Shown piece by piece: positions 1-11,823 of a DNA stretch of 64,000 nt; position 1 is the stretch's first letter, and every line of letters begins with the position of its first letter. Source of the DNA: Crambe crambe. Its lineage: Eukaryota > Porifera > Demospongiae > Poecilosclerida > Crambeidae. Position numbers and translations under genes: made by a program. Where the stretch lies: the NCBI GenBank assembly GCA_963924555.1, contig OZ004584.1, positions 3,285,001 to 3,349,000 on the forward strand, given 5' to 3'. A model generated the notes under the pieces. It was not told where the DNA came from. It was given only the letters and a program-made list of their open reading frames with translations, and ran no database searches.

Positions 1-141
1 AAACAGTGATTTCAGAAGTCGCTGCTTTGTCTTCTGCTCTTATTACATGAGTCCTAGCACTCTTCAAGATAGGAGTTGCTGACTGTAGCTGGAGTTATGA
101 AAGAAATACTAAGTATTAGTCCAATGGGCAATCCATGCCAT

Positions 142-699
142 CCCTACGCGCGAAATGCGGAAGGGTCTGGTGAGTGTACTATACCAGTTTTGTTGCATTC
201 CCCAGGAATTTGAACGATAATACTTTACGCTTATGGAGAATCACGTGCTCACGTAAAGATTAATAAAATGCGACTGGCTTTGCAAATTATTTTATCACAG
301 TCACAGGATCTAGCAGTTGAACTACATTGATGGAGAAGTCTCATGATAGCAAAGATAGCAGCTTGCTTCACTCGACTTACCGCCTGAAGAGAAAGCAAGA
401 AGAGAGCGCTTTGCGCGCGCATGTTATTAGTAATGATATTCATAGGTTTGTGGGCGTGTAATCAAATTCCTCTGCAACAAAACTGGTATACAGTGGATTG
501 CAGGTTGCTTGACACTAGTACGTCAGCCACCAAGGTCACATGGACCAATCACCAATCAGATTTGCAGGCAATGATGTCAGCATGAATCTGATTGGTCCAT
601 GTGACCTTGCTGGCTGAAGTACTAGTGTCAAGAACCGTACAATCCACTGTAGCTAGCACACGCTCACCAGACCCTTCCGCATTTCGCGCGCGCGTAGGG
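142..699. repeat. Outer inverted repeat enclosing the TA-flanked MITE
   Basis: Positions 142-177 and 662-699 are inverted copies containing CGAAATGCGGAAGGGTCTGG; the right arm has extra CG dinucleotides. They enclose about 480 bp, including the MITE at 491-649. The whole looks like an older element into which the MITE jumped. No target duplication was recognised at the outer ends. Confidence 0.6.
491..649. mobile_element. 159-bp Tc1/mariner-type MITE with TA target site
   Basis: A near-palindromic element begins CAGTGGATTG and ends with its complement. Arms of about 70 bp surround a short centre at about 571-580. The dinucleotide TA flanks both ends (489-490 and 650-651), as expected for Tc1/mariner insertions, and CAGT ends are usual in that superfamily. 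Confidence 0.8.
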
Positions 700-1205
700 T
701 CTGGTTCACGAGACTAATCCCTACTTAGAGAGTACTATCTGATAGGTTCCTACATTTAATGAGAAGCTAACCTGTAAGTGCTTGACGGTAGCTACTCTCA
801 CAGTAGAATTGGGGTTTCGTACATAGAAAGAGAAGTATAAATGGCAGGTCAAGGTTGTAAGATAGTTTAAATAACTCTAATGTGCAGGTTCTCAAACTCT
901 ACACTGAGCTGACTACTACTTCAACACAAAATAGGTTTAAAATTTCAAAACTTCCTACATAAATGAGTGGACCAGAATCTGCAGTCAGATTTGATGTTTG
1001 TTCAAGAGTCTCCAGTGAGGCATGATACTGGGCCTATTATTCGTATGTAAGCCAGTGAGGATTAGCTATGATATACACCAATTTGCTAAGCAGTGAAATG
1101 TAACTACAGAACTGAATACTGAGCATGCGCACTTATTATTAGTGCCCGCCAATTGGCAGCAGCTGCGCTATAGACTAGCCCTTGCATCGTCGTGAAAGCC
1201 TCAAC

Positions 1206-1592
1206 ATGGATAAAGGCCAGATTTTCTTCTTGATTTATGTCACTATCACTATAGCTGTGGGAACGACTGAATCTTCCCAGTCTAGTGAGAGTAAAAAGCT
1301 ATGCCGCTTGATACCATTCATAGTCAACACCACAGATATTATTGAAGACATCATCAATCCGGAAAGAGTGGATCTGGGATATTGCAGTGGCTCATGTAAG
1401 ACTAGCAATCCGGATCTCCAAAGAAAACTGTACAATCATCATTCCTTTTTGAAGTCTCTCGCTGGTCAGGAGTCCTGTTGTGTGCCCATCAAGCTCAAAC
1501 CATTGCAAGTGCACATCGATAATAAGAAACTAGGAATTAACATGGAAAGTGTGTTGCCTGAGATGATAGTGGAGAGTTGTGGGTGTCGCTAA
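1206..1592 (+). CDS. TGF-beta-superfamily-like cystine-knot ligand lacking a prodomain
   Basis: A 128-residue secreted protein is predicted from the ATG at 1206; an in-frame TAG at 1176-1178 closes the frame upstream. Residues 1-20 form a hydrophobic signal peptide, followed by a short Ser-rich linker. The rest matches a TGF-beta mature domain: first Cys in KLCRL, then IINPERVDLGYCSGSC (the C-x-G-x-C motif), 26 residues later ESCCVP, then a run ending LPEMIVESCGCR. This gives the seven canonical cysteines with family-like spacing, and the chain ends right after C-x-C, as TGF-beta ligands do. One N-glycosylation site (NTT) is present. Ligands of this family normally carry a 200-350 residue prodomain and a furin site; neither is visible here. 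It is a single exon as modelled. An upstream exon carrying a prodomain would have to bypass the signal peptide, which makes it less likely. PDGF/VEGF-type knots were considered, but the CC spacing and the ending favour TGF-beta. Confidence 0.75.
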   Translation: MDKGQIFFLIYVTITIAVGTTESSQSSESKKLCRLIPFIVNTTDIIEDIINPERVDLGYCSGSCKTSNPDLQRKLYNHHSFLKSLAGQESCCVPIKLKPLQVHIDNKKLGINMESVLPEMIVESCGCR

Positions 1593-2956
1593 AGTGGACA
1601 CAAAAAATAACCATTTATTATATAGAAAAGAATATACAGCCAAGTGATTTTCATCTATGCTGGCTATTATATTTATATCACACTTGCTCCTTGGTTAATG
1701 ATAAACAGCTGATGGGATGTGAAAGAGGACACATGCATGCATGGCATGATGCAGTCAATAATAATTTACACTGTGGTAGTTTCCATAGTATGTTGGATTA
1801 TCAGTACAACATAACATGTCTGCAGTAACCAACCACTGATCACCTGAGATAAAATGGTCACAGCTGCTGATCATGAATTTTGCCAATGCTGGAAATAGAT
1901 AAACAGTCCACTATATTATACATACCTGGATTGGTGTACCTAAATAGCTAGCTAGCTAATCCGAGATGCATTAGCTAATTATTAATAGTTCTATGCACCT
2001 ATACATGAAGCCTGATGGTGACGGTGAAATTGCTTCATGTAGAGTTTAGATTACATTGCATGATAAATGCATGGTTGCAATGTCTTCCCTTCAAAAAAAT
2101 TGATGCTTCATATTGGATCATAGCTACTCATCCCTTCTTGCTAGTAAACTTTTTTTTTTATGTTTGATCTGCATAGCTAGCTATTGTATCATTTACAGCT
2201 TTAAAAATAAAGATGTTTTCCAATGGCTTACATGCAGTCCTCCTTCCTTTTTCTTATGGTATGACAATGTCTATAATATCATAATGTCACTTGAAATTGA
2301 TCAATTCACATATGATCCATTGCCCCTTTTGAATGGTATAATGGTTACCAATATGAAAATGCTTTGTATACTAGAGCTTTTGAATGACCCTTTACCTGTT
2401 GAAGCACTGCACTCACTCAATCACATCAGTAGGTGTTATTGAAAGGAATAATGTCCACATATTGCACAATATCTTCAAATGCTATCTTCTCTACCAAGAA
2501 GTCTGTTTAATACAAGAAAATGGGTGCTCTGCTGACCTGGTAATTATTGTAGATACATGCTCCCAAAGTCCCAAAGTCCTTTAAACACTCCCAACCATAG
2601 TTTTACAACACTGCACCTTAATCATCTTCCACCACACAGCTGATCTGCATTGTCTTAATTTCATGGATAAGCCAGTGGGATGTGTTTAGCAAAATCAATA
2701 GTTGGAGTGTAACTGTACACATCACCATTTCTAGGTGGCACGACATACCCCAGACCCTTATTTTTGAGGCACTTTTTATGTGCATAATGCATGTATTGCT
2801 TGTGGTAAGAATTAAATTAACAGCTTCCCACAAACCACAGTCATGTTAGTAGACACATGATCAAGCAGTTTTTTCAGGCCCTCAAGGTTAGCTAAAGCTA
2901 ACTTATAATGGTACATGTAAAATGGACTCAGCATCTAACAGGTGCTACTATTTTTG

Positions 2957-3100
2957 ATAACAATTCTGATTCCTGATTCTGATGAGGATGAGCCAGAGAC
3001 TCAAGTTGATGTCAATGAGAATATCCCTGAATCTGCTGAATCTCAAACAGGCCACCCTAAGGAAAACCATCTTCCTACGCCACTGTTGACAAAAATATAA
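2957..3100 (+). other. Acidic open stretch, possible exon or transposon scrap
   Basis: This frame codes for IPDSDEDEPETQVDVNEN and onward to a stop, an acidic composition unlike random AT-rich sequence. No start codon, clear splice sites or partner exons were found. Confidence 0.2.
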
Positions 3101-3270
3101 AGGATCATTATCACACCATGCAATGATCATACCAATGGAGTGGGCATTTTTACTGGCCTGATGATTTAAAAAGTCACTCATCACAGATGTAAGGCTAAAA
3201 CAACTGCTCTGCCCTGCTGTAGGCTGTAGCTATGTACATCTGAAGACTGGACTCTGCATTTATTCAAAAA

Positions 3271-3342
3271 ACACTGATGAAAGTTCTGTGCATGCTCATA
3301 CTACTGCCACGCCTCTCAATAACACCTAGTATGCGAGTTCAG
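3271..3342 (+). repeat. Dispersed repeat, copy 1
   Basis: This matches 10592-10650 (GAAAGTTCTGYGCATGCTCA, then a CC(A/C)CCTCTC block). It is probably the end of an old transposon. Confidence 0.45.
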
Positions 3343-4183
3343 CAGGATCACTGCTCCTCCTCTTCCTCCATCACACACCTCTGGACCTACCCCTCCCGAC
3401 CTCCCCTTTCTTTCCACTACCATTGGTATCCCTTCCAGCCTTCCTTTCCCTCCTCTTCCCCTCCTCCCATTGGTTCTCCGCCCGGGCCTTCTCTTCTGAA
3501 TAAGGCATCAGAATAGCACACAGCATCTGTAAATACACATCTCCTTCCAACAAACAACACTTCTGTCCACTTTGTCCATCAGTTTCAGAATATCAACTAG
3601 CTCATAGTCTGGTGCCTTGTTTGCAAGCCATAGCTGATGAGTTTTAGTGGTGTTGGAGCCTTGTCCATGTCTGTGACAATTTTGTGTTCAGATTCCACAA
3701 AATTAATATCTATTACACTTTCTGCATCCTAAATTTGTTCACAGAGCTCAGATTTTTGCACACAGTATCCCTTAAACTTTACTTCTCTATCACTCTATAT
3801 AATTAATCATGCCTTTTTCTTTGATTCTAATCTGTGAGTAGCACTTTGGAATCACTCTTTCTAGCTTCCTCTATCTTTCAATAGAATTAACTCTTTCTAA
3901 CATGCTCCTTTATCTTTAAAAATTATAACTTAGGCCGGATTTTCTCCCTTTTGTAGAGCCTGAAGAGAGCTTACCTTTGAGATCATTTCCAGACTAGACA
4001 CTTATAGTTATCACTTCCTAATTAATGCATTTCCTAAAGGAAGTCTTGACCTCATGCCAAACCACAATTATATTAGTCTATTCTATGCTGCCTGCATTGT
4101 AAAGTGTACAGGTGAGTTTTTACTAGCTACGTACAGAAAATTGGTTAGCTAAATTTAAGGTACAGTAGAAGTTAGTGTTAAAT

Positions 4184-4310
4184 TGCCTACAGTTGTATAG
4201 TTAAAATTTCTAAGGGAAATTTTAAGTGATTTCTGCCTACAGTTACTCTAGGGGTGATTTCAACCTACAGTTACTCTAGGGAGAATTTTAAGTGATTTCA
4301 ACCTACAGTT
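4184..4310 (+). repeat. Short degenerate tandem repeat
   Basis: Units contain CCTACAGTTACTCTAGGG and TTTTAAGTGATTTC, repeated three to four times with variation. Confidence 0.6.
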
Positions 4311-5505
4311 AAACTTCCCTTAATTAGATATGTGGGGTTTATCTACACCCTTGGTGCAATAGTTAACAACCCAAAACATGATACTGACATAGTCATAAGA
4401 AGCAGGAGTAAGGGGGCACATGGTTCTACCCATCATTTTATATTATACTGAGCACTCGAACTCACACTTATTCATCTCATGCGTATGAGCAGCATGAAGT
4501 TTCCTTGCAAGGGCCACAGTGTGATTTACACAACCTACCACACCAAGAGCTTCAAATTTGATTAGCTTATCCTCGTGTGTTTCCTTAGGCTTCAACTGAG
4601 GTTGTCTCCCCACAACCAGCTGTTGTAGCTCTTGAACATGTGATTAAACAATTTATTGCCATAATAAGATTCCTTTATAGTCCACTGACACTTAGTTCAA
4701 GCTATGATGAATGCAATCTATAGCAAAAATTTGTTTCTATTCAGGAACTTTTACATGCATCAGATTCCCATAGTTGATAGGTTAAACTTCCATGATTCCC
4801 TAAAAGACATTATGCAGGTAATTCAAACAAAAGTGGATTATGAAAAATTTTTTCCTATGTAGCTAGCTGTTTAGATTATGCCTCAGTACTCATGCAAGCA
4901 TGATACACTTTTGTCTTCTGATACAACAAGAATTAAGTTTCAAAGCTATAATGGTTGTAAATCTCAAACCTTTGTGGTCAGCTTCAGTTTGAAAACTAAC
5001 ATTGAATTAAAATTATCATGATTGCACAGAATGGTAATGCTTTTCAGCTCAAGGCCAAGGGCTAGCCTCATACGCAACTCCTTCAATTGCAGGGTAGAGC
5101 CAGATATCCACTGCTTGCACATGAGCTGATCATCATTAAATGGGAGTGGCTTTGTAGCCAGCTGCTGCCGGAAATGGCTATCATTTTGCTGCTGCTGAGA
5201 GACATCCCCTATAGCCTGAGTCTACCCTTCTGAAAGCCTGTTCCTTAATAATGTATAAGTTAGATGATATAATTATGCTAGAGAATCATGAAGTTTTTCA
5301 ACTGTTAGTTCATGATCTGTTGATTGTCATTTTTTCTGCCATCTAGAGTTTTGCAGTTTAATAATTTGACGCATGCATAAGTAACTCTCTTCTTTTCATT
5401 GAAGATCCTTTATTATTAGAGAGTTGATTATTATTGTGCTGTAATTTCACATAGGTACTATATACTATTCTTTTTCACTTCAATGAGAACATCCTCCATT
5501 GCATA

Positions 5506-8500
5506 ATGAGTGAGGAGCATGTTGAAAGAGTCGTAAACAGACGGAATATTCCTAGAAGGTACTATGAAAAAAGTCGTTCTTTCATTCGTCACACACTCCA
5601 GACGGTAGTAATGGGATTGAAAAAAATCAGCACCGCTCTTGGAGTGGATCCAGACAAGAAAATAAAACAGGAGCAGGACAACGATGATCATGCTGACCAA
5701 TTTGCACCAATGATTCATGGTGACAGTAGTCATAATATATATGACTATTCTAATAGTGATGCTGAGAAATTGAATGCCATAAATGAGATGGATGGAACTG
5801 ACAATGACAAGGATAAGAAAGTGAAACTGTTCTCTGTGGAAAGGAATGGACAATGGTCTGAATTTCTGAAGGCAAGCTTTGAGGGACATGAAGAAAAGGT
5901 TGAAATGCTATTAGAGGAAGATGATAGTATAATTGACGAGCAAGATGATAAAGGACAGTCTGCGTTGATGATAGCAAGCAGTTGTGGGCACACTGAAGTG
6001 ATCAAGAGTCTGCTGAATAAAAGGGCCCAATTTGACTTGATAGATAATGATGGACAGTCTGCCTTAATGATAGCAAGTCAGAATGGTCACACTAAAGTGG
6101 TCAAACTGCTACTAGAGAAAGGTGCTCGAGTCGATATGGGGAACAATAATGGATGGTCTGCTTTAATGAAAGCAAGTCAGAATGGTCACATTGAAGTGGT
6201 CAAACTGCTACTAGAGAAAGACATTCAAGTCGATATGCAGGAGAATAGTGGATGGTCTGCTTTAATGGTAGCAAGTCAGAATGGTCACACTGAAGTGGTC
6301 ACACTGCTACTAGAGAAAGGTGCTCATATCAATATGGGGGACAATAATGGATGGTCTGCTTTAATGAGCGCAAGTAAGAATGGTCACACTGAAGTGGTCA
6401 AACTGTTACTAGAGAAAGATGTTCAAGCTGATATGCAACAAAATAGTGGAGGGTCTGCTTTGATGATAGCAAGTCAAAATGGTCGCACTGAAGTTGTAAA
6501 ACTGCTACTAGAGAAAGATGTTCAAGTCAATATGCAGGGAAATAAGGGAGGGTCTGCTTTAATTATAGCAAGTCAGAATGGTCACACTGAAGTGGTCAAA
6601 CTGCTACTAGAGAAAGGTGCTCAAGTCAATATGGTGAACAATAATGGATGGTCTGCTTTAATGAAAGCAAGTCAGAATGGTCACACTGATGTGGTCAAAC
6701 TGCTACTAGAGAACAATGTTCAAGCCGATATGCAGGGAAATAGTGGAGGGTCTGCTTTAATTATAGCAAGTCAGAATGGTCACACTGAAGTGGTCAAACT
6801 GCTACTAGAGAAAGATGTTCAGGTCAATATGCAGGGAAATAAGGGAGGGTCTGCTTTAATGATAGCAAGTCAGAATGGTCACACTGAAGTGGTCAAACTG
6901 CTACTAGAAAAAGGTGCTCAATTTGATATGAGGAACAATAATGGATGGTCTGCACTAATGACAGCAAGTGAGAATGGTCATACTGAAGTGGTCAAACTGT
7001 TACTAGAGAAAGACATTCAAGTAGATATGCAGGGAAATAATGGAGGGTCTGCTTTAATGATAGCAAGTAAGAATGGTCACACTGAAGTGATCAAGCTACT
7101 ACTAGAGAAAGGTGCTCAAGTCAATATGGGGAACAATAATGGATGGTCTGCTCTAATGACAGCAAGTGAGAATGGTCACACTGAAGTGGTCAAATTGCTA
7201 CTAGAGAAAGGCGCTCAAGTTGATATGCAGGAAATTAGCGGAGAGTCTGCTTTAATGACAGCAAGTGAGAATGGTCATACTGAAGTGGTCAAACTGCTAC
7301 TAGAGAAAGGTGCTCAAGTCGATATGGGGAACAATAGTGGATGGTCTGCTTTAATGAAAGCAAGTGAGAATGGTCACATTAAAGTGGTAAAATTGCTACT
7401 GGAGAAAGCTACTCAAGTTGATATGCGGGAAAATGATGGATCGTCTGCTTTAATGATAGCAAGTTTAAAAGGTCACACTAAAGTGGTCAAACTGCTGCTA
7501 GAGAATAGTGCTTACATCGATATGCCTGCAAATTCTGGATGGTCTGCTTTGATGTTAGCAAGTAAGAAGGGTCACACTAAAGTGGTCAAACTGCTGCTAG
7601 AGAATGGTGCTCAAGTCAATATTCAAAGCAATAATGGATTAACTTCTCTATATGTAGCAAGTGAGAATGGTCACACTGAAGTGGTCAAACTGCTACTAGA
7701 GAAAGGTGCTCAAGTCAATATGGGGGACAATAATCGATGGTCTGCTTTAATGACCGCAAGTGAGAATGGTCACACTGAAGTGGTCAAATTGCTATTAGAG
7801 AAAGGTGCTCAAGTCGATATGGGGAACAATAATGGATGGTCTGCTTTAATGACAGCAAGTGAGAATGGTCACGATGAAGTGGTAAAATTGCTATTAGAGA
7901 AAGGTGCTCAAGTAGATATGCGGGAAGATGATGGATTGTCTGCTTTAATGATAGCAAGTTTGAAAGGTCACACTAAAGTAGTCAAACTGCTGCTAGAGAA
8001 TGGTGCTCAAGTCGATATTCGAAATAATGGGTTATCTTCTTTATATGTAGCAAGTCAGAATGGTCACACTAAAGTGGTCAAATTGCTACTAGAGAAAGGT
8101 GCTCAAGTCAATGTTGGAGTATCTGCATTAGCAGCAGCTGTTGAAGGTAAACATTCTGAATCAGCTAGACTTCTCCTACAATATGGAACTCACATTCAAT
8201 GTAACAATGAAGGAACTCCACTGTTGGAGTTAGCAACTGATTATGACATCATCAAAGTTGACCAGCGTGATAACAGAGGAAAAACTGCCCTAATGTATGC
8301 TAGCTCCAATGGAAGACCAGATACTGTTTCCCTACTTCTGGAAAAAGGTGCTCAAATTGACTCACAAGATAAGAATGGTTGGTTTCCTCTCATGTATGCA
8401 GCACAAGCTGGAGATCTGGAAATTTGTGGTCTTCTCATAGCATATGGAGCTAATGTACACTTGACTAATTATGAAGGAGATACCATATTTGATGTCTGTT

Positions 8501-10543
8501 CTCTCACTTCTTCATTTTTTCGAGAATTGGTATATTTTTTACTAGCTACTTTAGAGCTGTAACCGATCTTATGTAGTGAACATTACTTACTTTTCTTCTA
8601 GTTACAGACTTTACTGGATGAAGAAAATGGTGATATACGTAAGTAATCTAGACATCATTCACATTATTAACCTATTTTAATTTTAGGGATTGCCTCCTTC
8701 CACCCAGGAGTTTACTTTTACCAAATGCCTAGTGCAGAACACATTACATCAAGAGAAACCTTGATACATAAGCTAGAGGATGTTGGAATCTCTGTATTCA
8801 TTCCTGAAAACTCACTAAGCATTGAAGAAGAATTTCTAGACCTGTCCATTCATCCTTGCTTCAGTGGACCATTTGAGTTACCAGATGGCTACGAGTCAGC
8901 AAGTCCCACTTACTTGATCACACACAGCAAGAGAGTGACATTTTCAAAGGATGTCACAGTCAGGATGCATCACTATGCTTGCTTGAAGAGTGAAGAGGAT
9001 TGTAAGGACATGGTGTTCCTCTCAGCTAGCTCCACCCCTGTGTACAGGGAGTCAAGTGCAGCTGTCTATGTCTTCAGAAAGATCCAGGGAGCCATGGGAA
9101 TATTCAAACCTGGAGACCAGGTGGGAGAAATATCACTGAGACACTTTTGCTTCATAAAGATTGGCAAGAGGAAAAGAGAAGATGATGAAAAAGTGGACGA
9201 ATCAGAAAGCTCACCAAAACTCTCCAAAGGTTGATTAATGCTTGTATAGACTCTTCTAAAATTTTAACCTCTTTTTGTGTGCAGGAAATGGATCATATTA
9301 TTCTGCAAGGTTATATCGTGACTTGAATCCTTCCCATGAGGCATCTGCTGTGTTCTGCATGTGCTTATGTCATCCTGTGTACATTCAAGTATATTTATAT
9401 AGCTATACTAACACAGTTACTTTCCTGATAATCGAATTCTTTTTTCAGCTTTGTGACACAAGAATCATGAAGGGACATAAAGGCATTCTAGAAAAATGGG
9501 GAGGACGAAGTGAAATCACAGCCCAGATGGTTTCAGAAGAAGTAGTAATGAGTGTCACTGGTGAAAATGAATGGAGTATCAGATTTGATAAAGAACCAGC
9601 AAAGGTAAGATATATGCATAACCATCAATAATATTGACCCTAACATTCTCTGCAGATCAGAAAGAGAGATATCCATCTTCCTGAAATACTGAATATAAAG
9701 GTTTCAGACCTTCTTGATTACCCCCCAAAGCTCATAGCTCACATCAAAGCAGCAACGGGTACTGCTTCTAATCCACCAAAACTGCAAGTTAGCGGATTGG
9801 ACGTTGGGGAATTCTCCTTTGAACTTCCCACTCCCACTCCGAGTAAGATACACCATCCATGATGCATGCTGTCCCCCCTTCATGGTTCATGTCAACTAAC
9901 ACTGCAGAGTCTACATCTCAATCTGTGGATGATCAGTCAGGGACCTCTTCAACTGCCAAGCCAAAGAATGTGAGTAAATTAGACTGAACTCATTCAAGGC
10001 CTTGGTGTGTGGACAATAATAGGAGCTGAACTTGTGATGTTCACTTGTTATAGGAATTTACTGAAGTTAACCTGCCATCTTTAACTTTATCAACTATTGA
10101 TGACACAACATTAGGTGAGGGTGTTAGAATGTGTTTTGATCATCTGCTGAACTGTGTAATTATTATTCAATTTAGGGACTAATGATTTGGGTGATGTGTT
10201 TGACACAGTAGAAACTTTGTCTGCCAATTGGGAAGTACTTGCCACTAAACTACGCATTCAACAACACACTGTTGAGGCCATCCAGAAGAACTACCAAGGA
10301 AACGTTTATGTTTGCCTCATTAAAATGTTGGAGCAGTGGCTGAAGTTGAATTATGATCATCAAAAGTGTGGAAGGCCAAGCTGGAGGATTATAGCTAAGA
10401 GTGTGCAGAGAATGGATCCAGGGCTGTTTGAGAAGATTGCCAGAGAGCATCCTACAGGTGAGAGAAATACAGACTCAGTGTGGCTCTGTAAGATATAGCT
10501 ATATTATTAATTTTATGCAGCTCAAGGACAAGCTAAAGACTGA
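5506..10543 (+). CDS. Ankyrin repeat - ZU5 - UPA-like - Death domain protein, 1,492 aa, ten exons
   Basis: Exons: 5506-8529, 8602-8638, 8687-9229, 9285-9388, 9449-9604, 9656-9842, 9908-9969, 10054-10114, 10176-10457, 10521-10543. All junctions are GT-AG and phases agree, giving 4,479 nt with a terminal TGA. Residues 1-115 are polar and of unknown role. Residues about 118-1000 hold about 27 ankyrin repeats, mostly near-identical 33-mers with SALMxAS..GHTEVVKLLLEK. Exon 3 (about 1021-1200) is a ZU5 domain, with GISVFIPENSLS near the start and a Lys-rich basic tail. Exons 4-6 (about 1202-1350) sit where UPA follows ZU5 in UNC5, PIDD and ankyrins. Exon 9 (about 1392-1485) is a Death domain, with LSANWEVLATKLRI and the PSWRIIAKSVQ helix. 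The order ZU5-UPA-Death is known from UNC5, ankyrins and PIDD; here no membrane segment is seen, so the protein is probably cytosolic. A role as an adaptor or scaffold in cell-death or immune signalling is inferred. The start is the first ATG after an in-frame TAG at 5452-5454; a further 5' exon cannot be excluded. Confidence 0.88.
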
Positions 10544-10591
10544 ACATTGCATTTAGAACACTTAAAGAGCCTTCAAAGTTACCACAATTTC

Positions 10592-10650
10592 ACTGCTGAA
10601 AGTTCTGCGCATGCTCAGATTACTTGCCCCACCTCTCTAAGTATGAGATC
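10592..10650 (+). repeat. Dispersed repeat, copy 2
   Basis: This is the second copy of the sequence at 3271-3342, lying just downstream of the ankyrin-ZU5-Death gene. Confidence 0.45.
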
Positions 10651-11006
10651 GAGATCTATGAACCTGACTTTCAGAAATCGTTTCTTTCTTATGTTAGCGA
10701 ATATTTTCCCTCTTCTGTGTACATGTAGCTAGTAAGCCATCTGGGAACCTGTAAAGTAAGGGTAGAAGTTTATCCCTACTTGAGAGTGCGATACAAGTGC
10801 AACTCAAACTGGCAATAAAATTAATAGCCCTCTCTCACATGTTTTACACTGACTGCCAATAGTGTTCAGGTTTGGTGGGTTAGGGTCTGATATGGCTATT
10901 GAGGAACTCCATGGAGAGTCTACCCACTAGGTCCTGCCTGACTCCATTACATGAAGTATAATATGCAGCTAAACAGGTACAAGTTGACTATAACTATTAA
11001 GACTGT

Positions 11007-11090
11007 CCCCCCCCCCCCCAAAAAAAATTAATTAATAAATTAATAAATAAATAAAATTAATAAATAAATAAATAAATAAATAATAAATGA
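11007..11090. repeat. Poly-C run and (TAAA)n simple repeat
   Basis: A run of C followed by A, then TAAA/TAAT units, lies just 3' of the membrane-protein gene. Confidence 0.8.
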
Positions 11091-11136
11091 TAATAACAAC
11101 AGCAATGTGAAAGTTACACTACTAGCTAAGTACTTT

Positions 11137-11823
11137 TCACTTCCTATCAAAATTGCAGTACACACGTATAACGCTCCCATTTCTGGGAGATCTAATCCAG
11201 TAATGACCTGATGTAGACAAGGAATTAATAACAAAAATGTGGGAGCATGAAACGGCAGGACTGTTCGAAGTTTGTCCATTCACATGAATCAATATCCTAC
11301 CTAGTTTCGTTCTTGAACTGTTCGCTATAGTAACAGCCTGCTGTGACTGTGAATCAAGTAGTGCCGTTCTATTGGCCCCATATCTTAGTTGGCGTATTCT
11401 GTCTTCCAATACTGAATCTAGTAAATCTGTATAATTTTTTATTCTGGCTTCCAATTCTTGAACTATGGTCTGGACCAGGGGCAAACAAGCGTCTGTCTGA
11501 TTTGAAATATCTGTCTGATTTGAAATATCTGTCTGATTTGAAATATCTGAAATATCTGTCTGATTTAAAACTGTCTGATTTGAACTATCTGTCTGTTTTG
11601 AAAGATCTGAAATATCTGTCTGATTATTTGTCCAATTTGAAATATCACTCTGATTTGAATTATTATCCCTGAGCTGCATCATTAACTGCATTGATTGTGT
11701 TACGGTCCATGCTGAAAGTATCAAGGTGATTAATGCTACGACGATACCTAATACAATTGCGATTCCGAACAAACTTTCATAATTCTTTGATTTGGGACCT
11801 TTCACATCATTGACTACTGCCAT
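11137..11823 (-). CDS. Single-pass type II membrane protein with N-glycosylation-rich repeat stalk
   Basis: A 228-residue frame starts at the ATG at 11821-11823. Residues 1-17 are a short charged cytosolic tail, and about 18-43 form one long hydrophobic signal-anchor helix, so the C-terminus should be outside the cell. The stalk holds about ten N-x-S/T sequons, largely from a tandem six-residue unit (SNQTDI) encoded by an 18-bp DNA repeat at about 11500-11640. A helical, possibly coiled-coil stretch follows (LVQTIVQELEARIKN). The last 40 residues (VSCSHIF... SGHYWI... VYCNFD) resemble the beginning of the fibrinogen-like or collagen-C-like domains of animal secreted proteins, in which a GYYWI...VYCDM pattern is common. 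The frame ends at once with a stop, so either the domain is truncated or a splice follows; only a weak donor (GTGAAA) is visible. Function unknown; a cell-surface recognition protein is plausible. Confidence 0.6.
   Translation of the reverse strand: MAVVNDVKGPKSKNYESLFGIAIVLGIVVALITLILSAWTVTQSMQLMMQLRDNNSNQSDISNWTNNQTDISDLSKQTDSSNQTVLNQTDISDISNQTDISNQTDISNQTDACLPLVQTIVQELEARIKNYTDLLDSVLEDRIRQLRYGANRTALLDSQSQQAVTIANSSRTKLGRILIHVNGQTSNSPAVSCSHIFVINSLSTSGHYWIRSPRNGSVIRVYCNFDRK

Larger units (their letters stand above)
1593..5505. other. Gene-poor intergenic region
   Basis: About 3.9 kb between the TGF-beta-like gene and the ankyrin-ZU5-Death gene. Apart from the repeats and the acidic open stretch listed separately, I see only short frames without coding character. 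Confidence 0.7.

Noticed and set aside
1577-2584. Plus-strand frames downstream of the TGF-beta-like stop
   Set aside because: Composition is random AT-rich, without splice structure or motifs; probably UTR and intergenic sequence.
3277-3553. Pro/Ser-rich frame and its antisense Arg/Gly frame
   Set aside because: Produced by a CCT-rich low-complexity stretch; no start context or exon partners.
5506-8562. Ankyrin frame as a stand-alone 1,018-residue gene
   Set aside because: The last ten codons are intronic: a donor at 8530 and in-phase exons for ZU5, UPA-like and Death follow directly.
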